A DNA stretch of 12,607 bases from assembly GCA_011051925.1 (NCBI GenBank), contig DRKE01000087.1:1-12607 (forward strand). Reading direction: 5' to 3'. The position numbers and the translations under genes were made by a program. Below the pieces are notes generated by a model that saw nothing but the letters and a program-made list of their open reading frames with translations, did not search any database and was not told where the DNA came from. Positions within the stretch are counted from its first letter, which is position 1, and each line of letters opens with the position of its first letter. The DNA comes from Deltaproteobacteria bacterium (GTDB lineage Bacteria > Myxococcota_A > UBA9160 > UBA4427). Positions 5,948 to 12,607 of this stretch are shown in pieces.

Positions 5948-7246
5948 TTACAGGTTGCCGACGTCCCGTTCGAGAAGCGACGCGTAGCGCTCACGTGCGG
6001 CGGCTCGGCGGGTGGGAAGATGGGCCGACGGGAAGAGCCCGGGATGGGCGCGATGGTCGCGCAGGACCTGCTTCGCGATCGTCACCTTGTGGACCTCGGT
6101 CGGCCCGTCCGCGATCGCCATCACCTGGGCGCCGACCATCATCGAGGAAAAAGGCATCTCGTTCGAGATGCCCAGCGCACCATGGATCTGCATCGCACGC
6201 TGCACGACGTCATGGTAGACCTTCGGCATGGCCACCTTGATCGCGGCGATGTCCTTGCGCGTCTTTCGATAGTCGTTGTGTCGATCGATCAGCCAGGCCG
6301 TTCGGAGGACGAGCAGCCGGAACTGCTCGATCTCGATGTAGCTGTCCGCGATCTTGTCCTGGACGAGCTGATAGTCCGCGAGTCGCCCGTCTCGCGTTTC
6401 CCTCGAGAGCGCACGCTCGCACATCATGTCGAAACACCGTTTCAGCTGGCCGACCGTGCGCATGGCATGGTGGATCCGCCCGCCTCCAAGTCGCGTCTGC
6501 GCGATCACGAAGGCCGAACCCGGCTTGCCCAGCATATGGTCGTTGGAGACGCGGACGTTCTCGTATCGGATGTGGGCGTGGCCGCCCTCTCCTTCGGGTT
6601 CGTTCCCGATCCCGACATTGCGCAGGATCTCGACACCGGGCGTGTCCGCGGGCACGATCAACATGCTCATTCCCTCGTAGGGACTGACATCGGGATCCGT
6701 CACCGCCATCACGATCAGGAACGATGCCCAGCGCGCGTTCGACGAGAACCACTTTTCGCCATTGATGACCCAGTCGTCCCCATCCCGGACGGCGCGTGTC
6801 GTGAAGAGCGTCGGGTCCGCGCCCGCATGGGGCTCGGTCATCGAATAACATGAGGAGATCTCTCCATCGAGGAGAGGCTGGAGATATCTCTTCTTCTGTT
6901 CCTCGCTCCCGTAGTGCGCGAGGATCTCGGCATTGCCGGAGTCCGGAGCCTGGCAGCCGAAGATCGTGGGCGCCCAGAAGGAACGTCCCAGGATCTCGTT
7001 CATCAAGCCGAGCTTCACCTGCCCATAGCCGAGACCGCCGAGTTCCGGCCCCAGATGACACGCCCAGAGCCCCCGTTCACGGACCTGCTGCTGGAGCGGC
7101 CGGACCACGTCCATCGCTCGTCTGTCGCGCTTGTCGTAGGGATGCTCGAAAAGCAGATCGAGAGGTTCGACCTCCTCTCGAACGAAGTCGTCCATCCAGT
7201 CGAGTTCTCGTTGGAATTCGGGCTCAGTCTCGAAATCCCAGGCCAT
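5948..7246 (-). CDS. Acyl-CoA dehydrogenase, ACAD10/ACAD11-like
   Basis: A 432-residue acyl-CoA dehydrogenase, longer than the roughly 380 of short/medium-chain enzymes and matching the ACAD domain of the ACAD10/11 group. Motifs are HLGPELGGLGYGQ (64-76), APDSGNAEIL (100-109), the FAD/substrate motif YSMTEPHAGADP (134-145), NGEKWFSSNA, and IADGPTEVHKVTIAK near the C-terminus. In that last motif Asp380 takes the place of the Glu of MCAD (YEG), a feature of the ACAD10/11 clade. Mammalian ACAD10/11 act in catabolism of 4-hydroxyacids, which are phosphorylated first; no kinase partner is seen here. The start at 7246 is backed by GGAAGGAGA (7250-7258 on this strand), 3 bases away, and by the family start MAWDFE. 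It is the last gene of the leftward group, 90 bases after yqeY, and may have its own expression. Confidence 0.9.
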   Translation of the reverse strand: MAWDFETEPEFQRELDWMDDFVREEVEPLDLLFEHPYDKRDRRAMDVVRPLQQQVRERGLWACHLGPELGGLGYGQVKLGLMNEILGRSFWAPTIFGCQAPDSGNAEILAHYGSEEQKKRYLQPLLDGEISSCYSMTEPHAGADPTLFTTRAVRDGDDWVINGEKWFSSNARWASFLIVMAVTDPDVSPYEGMSMLIVPADTPGVEILRNVGIGNEPEGEGGHAHIRYENVRVSNDHMLGKPGSAFVIAQTRLGGGRIHHAMRTVGQLKRCFDMMCERALSRETRDGRLADYQLVQDKIADSYIEIEQFRLLVLRTAWLIDRHNDYRKTRKDIAAIKVAMPKVYHDVVQRAMQIHGALGISNEMPFSSMMVGAQVMAIADGPTEVHKVTIAKQVLRDHRAHPGLFPSAHLPTRRAAARERYASLLERDVGNL

Positions 7247-7336
7247 GCCTCTCCTTCCGGCGGAGCGCTTCCGCGATCCCACCCGGCGGCCACGTTCCGT
7301 GGCCTCGATGGGGTTCTCCTGCGTTCGGCTCCTGCG

Positions 7337-7786
7337 TCAACCGGCGAGCCTTTCCTGGACGATCCGACGAGCCAGGTTCCCGTCGATCTCCCCCTTGTGG
7401 GCCTTCATCAGGGCCCCCATCACCTTGCCCATCTCCTTCGGCCCGGTCGCGCCGGTCTCGGCGATCGCCGCCTCGACCCAGCCGCGGGTCTGGGCTTCGT
7501 CGGCCAGACTGGGCAGGAATTCCTGGAGGACGGCGAGCTCGGCGCGCTCGACCTCGGCCATCTCCTCGCGACCGCCCTTCACGAAGGCCTCGATGCTTTC
7601 CTTGCGCTGCTTCTCGAGCCGGCGCAGGAGGGTCTCGCAGACCTCGTCGGGAATCGAATCCGACCCGTCCTTCTTCATCTCGTTCAGGAACGCGGTTCGC
7701 ATGGAGCGCAGGACGGCCAGACGGACGCTGTCCCGGGCCTTCATCGCGGCCTTCATCTGCGTGTTCACCTCTTCGACGATCGACAT
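7337..7786 (-). CDS. yqeY: YqeY/GatB-like domain protein
   Basis: A 149-residue protein, the normal length of the YqeY family. It has the typical all-helical N-terminal half (VNTQMKAAMKARDSVRLAVLRSMRTAF, residues 8-34) and the C-terminal half related to the tRNA-binding tail of GatB (EFLPSL, then MGKVMGALMKAHKGEIDGNLARRIV). Family members are often encoded near rpsU/dnaG, and the domain is linked to amidotransferase tRNA recognition, but the function of stand-alone YqeY is not settled. The start is strongly supported by GGAGGAGGG (7790-7798 on this strand) just upstream. Its position between ipdF-like and ACAD10/11-like genes on one strand, with 66- and 90-base gaps, is unusual and suggests insertion of a housekeeping gene or its own promoter. 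Confidence 0.9.
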   Translation of the reverse strand: MSIVEEVNTQMKAAMKARDSVRLAVLRSMRTAFLNEMKKDGSDSIPDEVCETLLRRLEKQRKESIEAFVKGGREEMAEVERAELAVLQEFLPSLADEAQTRGWVEAAIAETGATGPKEMGKVMGALMKAHKGEIDGNLARRIVQERLAG

Positions 7787-7852
7787 GGTCCCTCCTCCGA
7801 CCGCGCAGCATAGCCCGCCGTCGCAGGGGCACAGGACCCCGGGAATGGATGA

Positions 7853-8650
7853 TCAGGCGCGCTGGCTCGAAACCGGAACGACCTCGCCCGTCATGTACGA
7901 GGCATAGTCACTCGCCAGGAAGACGATCACGTTGGCGACCTCCCAGGGCTCGGCCCCCCGCCCGAAGGCCTCCTTCGCCTCGAGTTCGTCGAGAAGCGCC
8001 TGGGGCGTCGTCTTCTTCAGGAAGGGATGGATCGCGATGCTCGGGGAAACCGCGTTGATCCGGATTCCGTGCTCGGCGGCTTCCAGCGCGGAGCAGCGCG
8101 TCAACGCCATCACCCCCGCCTTGGCGGCCGCGTAGTGCGCCTGGCCCTTCTGGGCCCGCCAACCGAGAACCGACGCGTTGTTGACGATCACGCCGCCCTC
8201 CCGTCCGATCATGTGGGGCAGGACGGCCCGCGTCATCCGGAAGACGCTGTTCAGGGTGATATCGAGGACGGAAGTCCATTGCTCATCGGTCATCTCGACG
8301 ACCGGGACCTCCCCGCCGAGTCCGGCGTTGTTGATCACGACGTCGATGTGGCCCATCTCCTCGATCGCCGCCTCCACGAGCGCGCGAACCTCGCCATCCT
8401 CCCGGACGTTGCAGAGACGAGAGCCCACGGATCGGCCCGAGATCTCCTCGAGCTTCTCCGCCGCTTCCCGCGTGCGGCGCTCGTGGATGTCGCTGATGAA
8501 GAGCCGGGCCCCCTCCTCCGCGCATCGCTGCGCCGTCGCGAAGCCGATCCCGGCCCCGGCGGCCGCCGTCATCAGGACCGTCTTGTCCCGCAGGAGGTCA
8601 TGGGGCGGGACGTAGGGCGGCGGTGCCAACCGGGATGGTCTTCCGGACAT
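7853..8650 (-). CDS. ipdF: SDR dehydrogenase, IpdF-like (late steroid-nucleus degradation)
   Basis: A 265-residue SDR. The glycine loop is the variant TAAAGAGIG (28-36) rather than TGxxxGxG. NNAG is at 107-110 and Ser160 lies in NNASVLGWRAQ. The dyad is Tyr173-x3-Lys177 in HYAAAKAG, followed by MALTRCSALEAAEHGIRIN and SPSIAIHPFL. These features, including the unusual loop and NNASVLGW, match M. tuberculosis IpdF (Rv3559c) as I remember it. IpdF acts on CoA thioesters of the C/D-ring remnant, interconverting the 5-hydroxy and 5-oxo methylindane compounds before ring opening. The neighbouring fadE30-like gene, 53 bases upstream, supports the call. Start 8650 has GAGGAAAGAGA about 10-14 bases upstream, a rather long spacing. 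A different hydroxy substrate in a related terpenoid or steroid path is possible. Confidence 0.8.
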   Translation of the reverse strand: MSGRPSRLAPPPYVPPHDLLRDKTVLMTAAAGAGIGFATAQRCAEEGARLFISDIHERRTREAAEKLEEISGRSVGSRLCNVREDGEVRALVEAAIEEMGHIDVVINNAGLGGEVPVVEMTDEQWTSVLDITLNSVFRMTRAVLPHMIGREGGVIVNNASVLGWRAQKGQAHYAAAKAGVMALTRCSALEAAEHGIRINAVSPSIAIHPFLKKTTPQALLDELEAKEAFGRGAEPWEVANVIVFLASDYASYMTGEVVPVSSQRA

Positions 8651-8703
8651 GGGGGACGTCTCTTTCCTCGGGATCCGCTCCCGTGATTCGCGAGAGCCGC
8701 CGA

Positions 8704-9888
<1,185 letters not shown>

Positions 9889-9950
9889 CGATTGATCTCC
9901 CGGCTGGGTGGGGCCAAGCGAAGCGGCGACCCGTGCTGGAGCCGACCCGG

Positions 9951-9977
9951 ACATTACGATACGATACGGCCCGTATG
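9951..9977. promoter_or_regulatory. Putative TetR operator/promoter between fadE30-like and ligase genes
   Basis: The stretch reads CATTACGATAC (9952-9962), then GATACGGCCCGTATG. It contains a near-perfect palindrome, ATACGG-C-CCGTAT (9964-9976), and the half-site ATACG also occurs in direct repeat at 9959 and 9964. A related sequence is found upstream of tetR (12544-12566), with 20 of 23 bases identical. It overlaps possible -10 hexamers: TACGAT twice on the + strand (9955-9960 and 9960-9965), and CGTAAT on the - strand with TTGCAT 16 bases away. Repressor binding here could block both divergent promoters. Operator function is inferred from symmetry, placement and recurrence. Confidence 0.6.
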
Positions 9978-10010
9978 CAAGCCCGCGCCGGGATGCGGAG
10001 ACCGGCCCCG

Positions 10011-10038
10011 GCGGGTCGCGCCAATGCGGGTCGCGCCA
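10011..10038 (+). repeat. Tandem 13-base direct repeat just before the ligase start
   Basis: GCGGGTCGCGCCA occurs at 10011-10023 and again at 10026-10038, with a 15-base period. The second copy ends 2 bases before ATG 10041. In the ligase frame the period is five codons (AGRAN, then AGRAR), so it is either a short N-terminal duplication, if translation starts upstream, or a leader duplication. It is likely a replication-slippage product. Confidence 0.7.
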
Positions 10039-10040
10039 GA

Positions 10041-11657
10041 ATGGATCCCATGCTCGAAAGCGCCACCCTCTGGTCCCTCGTCGAGGCCCGCGCGCGGGCG
10101 ACGCCCTCGGCCCTCATGGCCGTCGACGCCCGGGATCGCGAGATCCGCTTCGACGAATTCCGGGACCACGCCCTCGCCACGGCCCGAAGTCTCCATGCGA
10201 AGGGAATCGGTCCGGGACGGACCGTCTCCTGGATGCTGCCGACGCGCCTCGAATCGATGTTGCTGATCGCGGCACTCGCCCGGCTCGGGGTCCGCCAGAA
10301 TCCGATCCTGCCGATCTACCGTCGACGCGAAGTCGCGTTCATCGTGGCGCAATGCCAGCCCGACCTCCTCGTGACCCCCGCCGTCTGGCGCGGCTTCGAC
10401 TACCCCGCAATGGCCCGCGAGATCGCCGCCGACTGCGAGGGTCTCGAGACCCTCGTCGTCGACACGGACCTGCCCGAAGACACGGCCGGCCCGCTGCCCG
10501 AACCACCCGGGGAAGCGACCGCGGAAGAGCCTCCGATCCGCTGGCTCTTCTATACTTCGGGCACGACGTCCGCGCCCAAGGGCGTCCAACACACGGATGC
10601 GTCTCTCTGGGCCGCTGCCCGGGGCATGGGACGCGCACTCGACCTGCGTGCCTCGGACCGGGTTGCCTTCGTCTTTCCCTGCACCCATATCGGCGGAATC
10701 AACTGGCTCCAGGCGGGCCTCGCCTGGGGATGCGCGCAGATCCTGATCGAGAACTTCGCGGACGCCAGTACGATTCCGGCCCTTCGGCGCCATGGTGTCA
10801 CCCTCGCCGCTGCGGGCACGGTCTTCCACGAAGCCTATCTCGAGGCCCAGCGCCGACGCGCCGTGGGAACGAAGGGACCGGCTTCCGAGGCTTCGACGGC
10901 GACAGCCGACGGGCGTCCGGCGCCCCTCTTTCCCGCAGTCCGCGCCTTTCCCGGTGGAGGCGCGCCCAAACCGCCCCGGCTCCATCGGGACCTGAAACGC
11001 GAGCTGGGCGGCGTGGGCATCCTTTCGGGCTACGGCATGACCGAGGCGCCGATCTTGTCGATGGCCCGCCCGGACGATCCCGATGAAAAGCTCGCGAAGA
11101 CCGAGGGCCGCCCGGTTTCTGCCGAAGTCGACCTCCGGGTCGTCCGTGCGGACGGGCACCTCGCGCGGCCGGGGGAGGAAGGCGAGTTCCGCGTCCGAGC
11201 GCCCCAGCTCTTCCGCGGCTATGTCGATTCCGCCCTCGATCACGATGCCTTCGACGAAGCGGGCTGTTTCAGGACCGGCGATCTCGGATACCTCGATGAA
11301 GCGGGTTACGTCGTCGTCACCGGCCGCCTGAAGGACGTCATCATCCGCAAGGGAGAGAACATCCCGGCCAGGGAGATCGAGGACCTTCTGCACGAACATC
11401 CGAAGGTCGCCGACGTCGCCGTCATCGGTCTTCCGGATCCCCGGACGGGCGAACGCTGCTGTGCCGTCGTCGTCAGTTCGGATGTCGACGATCCCCTCGA
11501 CATGGCCGAGATGGCGCGCTTCCTGCGCGAGCGCGGCGTGATGGTCCAGAAGATTCCCGAGCAGCTCGAAAGCGTCGATTCGATCCCGAGGAATGCCACG
11601 GGCAAGATCCTGAAACACGAACTGCGGGCACGTCATGCGAGGAAGGCCGGGGATTGA
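10041..11657 (+). CDS. AMP-forming acyl-CoA ligase (ANL superfamily)
   Basis: A 538-residue adenylate-forming ligase with all core motifs: the phosphate loop TSGTTSAPKG (172-181), SGYGMTEAP (329-337), the ATP-ribose Asp in FRTGDLGY (Asp414), the hinge region GRLKDVIIRKGEN (428-440), and the C-terminal catalytic Lys522 in PRNATGKILKHEL. It activates a carboxylic acid to its CoA thioester. A polar insertion, roughly 276-294, precedes GGGAPKPPRL. In M. tuberculosis the gene divergent from fadE30 is fadD3, the HIP-CoA ligase. This protein shares the position but in my recollection is closer to cyclohexanecarboxylate-CoA-ligase-type enzymes than to FadD3. The start is uncertain: the frame opens at 9879, with ATGs at 9975 (inside the palindrome), 9993, 10041 and 10050. 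I chose 10041 because homology begins there, but no good ribosome binding site is visible. Confidence 0.87.
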   Translation: MDPMLESATLWSLVEARARATPSALMAVDARDREIRFDEFRDHALATARSLHAKGIGPGRTVSWMLPTRLESMLLIAALARLGVRQNPILPIYRRREVAFIVAQCQPDLLVTPAVWRGFDYPAMAREIAADCEGLETLVVDTDLPEDTAGPLPEPPGEATAEEPPIRWLFYTSGTTSAPKGVQHTDASLWAAARGMGRALDLRASDRVAFVFPCTHIGGINWLQAGLAWGCAQILIENFADASTIPALRRHGVTLAAAGTVFHEAYLEAQRRRAVGTKGPASEASTATADGRPAPLFPAVRAFPGGGAPKPPRLHRDLKRELGGVGILSGYGMTEAPILSMARPDDPDEKLAKTEGRPVSAEVDLRVVRADGHLARPGEEGEFRVRAPQLFRGYVDSALDHDAFDEAGCFRTGDLGYLDEAGYVVVTGRLKDVIIRKGENIPAREIEDLLHEHPKVADVAVIGLPDPRTGERCCAVVVSSDVDDPLDMAEMARFLRERGVMVQKIPEQLESVDSIPRNATGKILKHELRARHARKAGD

Positions 11658-11717
11658 TCCCCGACGCGCCCGATCGGGCTTCCTCCGGCGACGCGATGTT
11701 CCGATCCCGTGACGGGA
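11649..11717. terminator. Three consecutive inverted repeats between convergent ligase and tetR genes
   Basis: Three symmetric elements fill the 100-base convergent spacer. GGGGA-TTGA-TCCCC (11649-11662) includes the ligase stop codon. GCCCGATCGGGC (11668-11679) is a perfect palindrome followed by TT. TCCCGT-G-ACGGGA (11705-11717) is a 6-bp inverted repeat with a one-base centre. Together they plausibly stop transcription from both sides. No long T-run is present, so a Rho-independent mechanism is not proven. Confidence 0.45.
11661..11677. repeat. Second copy of the 17-bp intergenic sequence
   Basis: This stretch is identical to 2851-2867 (CCGACGCGCCCGATCGG). It overlaps the palindrome GCCCGATCGGGC (11668-11679), which extends the symmetry here by bases the first copy lacks. 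Confidence 0.35.
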
Positions 11718-11757
11718 CCCCCGCGACGCCGCCGAGCGGGTCCGCGGAAGCCCGTGC

Positions 11758-12438
11758 TCATTTCCTCGCAAGGATCCCCGACAGGGCGAGATCGACGATC
11801 GGATCGGCCATCTGGGCCGAAGGGGCCCGACCGCGAAAAAAGAGGGCCACGGAGATCGGTCCGACGACGAGATCGGCTGCGAGATTGACGTCGACCGACT
11901 CGTCGATCTCGCCCCGCGCCCGCGCCCGTTCGAAGATGCGCACGAAGGGCTCCCTCCGACTTCTCGCGACGGGCTCGATCATCTTGGACAACTCGGGATT
12001 GTGCGCCCGCTCGCCGGCGATGCTCGGAAAGACCGCGCCGAGGGACGTCGCATGGAAGACCTGCAGATACGACCTCAGGGTCTCCTTGAGATCGACCTCG
12101 AGGCTTCCCGTATCGACTTCCTGGAAGCCGGGCAATCGACCGAAGGCCTCGACCACGAGCGGAAGCTTGGACGCCCAGCGGCGATAGATCGTGGCCTTTC
12201 CGACACCCGCCCGCTGGGCGATGCCTTCGACGGTCAGCGCGGAAAAGCCGACCTCGACGAGCAGGGCGAGGGTCGCATCGAGGATGGCCTGATGCGCCTC
12301 CTCGCTGCGTGGCCGGCCGGTACTCGCAGGCGCGCCGCTGCGCGTGTGCTTTGCGCGGTCCCGATCCCTGGCCGGATCCTTCGCCCGATCCTGCGCCCGC
12401 TCGCCGGCCTGTTCCATCGCCCGATCCGTCTGCGCCAT
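11758..12438 (-). CDS. TetR/AcrR-family transcriptional regulator
   Basis: A 226-residue TetR-type repressor. The N-terminal DNA-binding domain runs from about 45 to 92: EAHQAILDATLALLVEVGFS, then LTVEGIAQRAGVGKATIYRRWASK, a textbook TetR helix-turn-helix. The rest is a helical ligand-binding and dimerisation domain. Before the domain is an unusual 40-residue hydrophilic, Arg/Asp/Ala-rich extension with imperfect repeats (DRAKDPARDRDRAKH). The start at 12438 is favoured by GGGGAG 6 bases upstream. The frame opens at 12576, but that segment is low complexity and covers the candidate operator. It lies next to the ligase/fadE30 divergent promoter and shares a 23-bp motif with it, so it probably represses those genes and itself, with a CoA-thioester or steroid intermediate as the likely inducer. 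It could replace KstR2, but it is not recognisably KstR2. Confidence 0.88.
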   Translation of the reverse strand: MAQTDRAMEQAGERAQDRAKDPARDRDRAKHTRSGAPASTGRPRSEEAHQAILDATLALLVEVGFSALTVEGIAQRAGVGKATIYRRWASKLPLVVEAFGRLPGFQEVDTGSLEVDLKETLRSYLQVFHATSLGAVFPSIAGERAHNPELSKMIEPVARSRREPFVRIFERARARGEIDESVDVNLAADLVVGPISVALFFRGRAPSAQMADPIVDLALSGILARK

Positions 12439-12543
12439 CTCCGTCTCCCCATGGCCTGAACGTCCGTCTTCCGCCTCTCGGCCCCCATCTGAGCGGCCCG
12501 GGGAATCCCGGGAATCGGCGACACGGGGAGTCGACAGCGCTGG

Positions 12544-12566
12544 CATTACGATACAATACGTTCCGT
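12544..12566. promoter_or_regulatory. Putative TetR operator upstream of tetR
   Basis: The stretch reads CATTACGATAC, A, ATACG, TT, CCGT. It matches 9952-9974 at 20 of 23 bases, differing at position 12 and at the two bases after ATACG. The palindrome is degraded here (ATACG-TTC-CGTTC). On the - strand it contains CGTAAT as a possible -10, with TTGGAA 15 bases upstream as a -35-like box, about 105 bases before the tetR start. It could also control a gene lying to the right of the window. No convincing coding region is seen between 12439 and 12607. Confidence 0.55.
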
Positions 12567-12607
12567 TCCAATTCACCCGAGGCGCTCCCCTGGATGGCGG
12601 CCGGCCG

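Noticed and set aside
5906..6853. 315-codon + strand open frame opposite the ACAD10/11-like gene
   Set aside because: It lacks domain features and a ribosome binding site, and overlaps a clearly coding - strand gene.
9954..11771. 605-codon - strand open frame opposite the ligase
   Set aside because: The ligase on the + strand has every ANL motif; the opposite frame is a compositional shadow.
12439..12576. Longer TetR start at 12576 or 12546
   Set aside because: It would place the coding region over the candidate operator, add low-complexity sequence and lack a ribosome binding site; 12438 has GGGGAG at good spacing.

Overview
The window is G+C-rich, roughly two thirds G+C by eye. It is densely packed with genes that mostly have good Shine-Dalgarno sequences and little intergenic DNA. 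CvfB-type S1 proteins, bacterial RIO-type kinases and YqeY, set beside many acyl-CoA enzymes, suggest an environmental, metabolically versatile Gram-negative lineage such as Proteobacteria, Myxococcota or a Binatota-like group. This placement is an inference. Several catabolic proteins nonetheless resemble actinobacterial steroid and lipid enzymes. All family and orthologue comparisons are from memory; no search was run.

Left block (1-3752, + strand): the 3' end of a thiolase, a 17beta-HSD4/Rv3548c-like SDR, an acyl-CoA dehydrogenase lacking both usual catalytic bases, an Rv0130/HtdZ-like MaoC hydratase, and a CvfB-like S1 protein. Dehydrogenase, hydratase, SDR and thiolase together amount to nearly a full beta-oxidation cycle. 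The cvfB gene appears to ride at the end of the operon.

Middle block (3765-7246): a RIO-type kinase (- strand), convergent with cvfB, is divergent from a crotonase (+ strand). The crotonase converges with an ACAD10/11-like acyl-CoA dehydrogenase (- strand). The RIO/crotonase gap holds a single TATA-like core that could serve both directions.

Right block (5948-12438): reading leftward, fadE30-like, ipdF-like, yqeY and the ACAD10/11-like gene form a likely - strand transcription unit. An acyl-CoA ligase diverges from fadE30 on the + strand. A TetR-family regulator (- strand) is convergent with the ligase. The ipdF-fadE30 / divergent ligase layout matches the Mycobacterium tuberculosis cluster for late steroid (C/D-ring, HIP) catabolism as I recall it (Rv3559c-Rv3560c / Rv3561). 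The block is therefore best read as part of a steroid- or terpenoid-nucleus degradation locus.

Most notable signal: a 23-bp sequence (20 of 23 identical) occurs in only two places that I noticed. One is the fadE30/ligase divergent promoter region (9952-9974). The other is upstream of the tetR gene (12544-12566). It looks like the operator of the local TetR protein, which would make a small self-regulated catabolic regulon with an operator unlike KstR2's.
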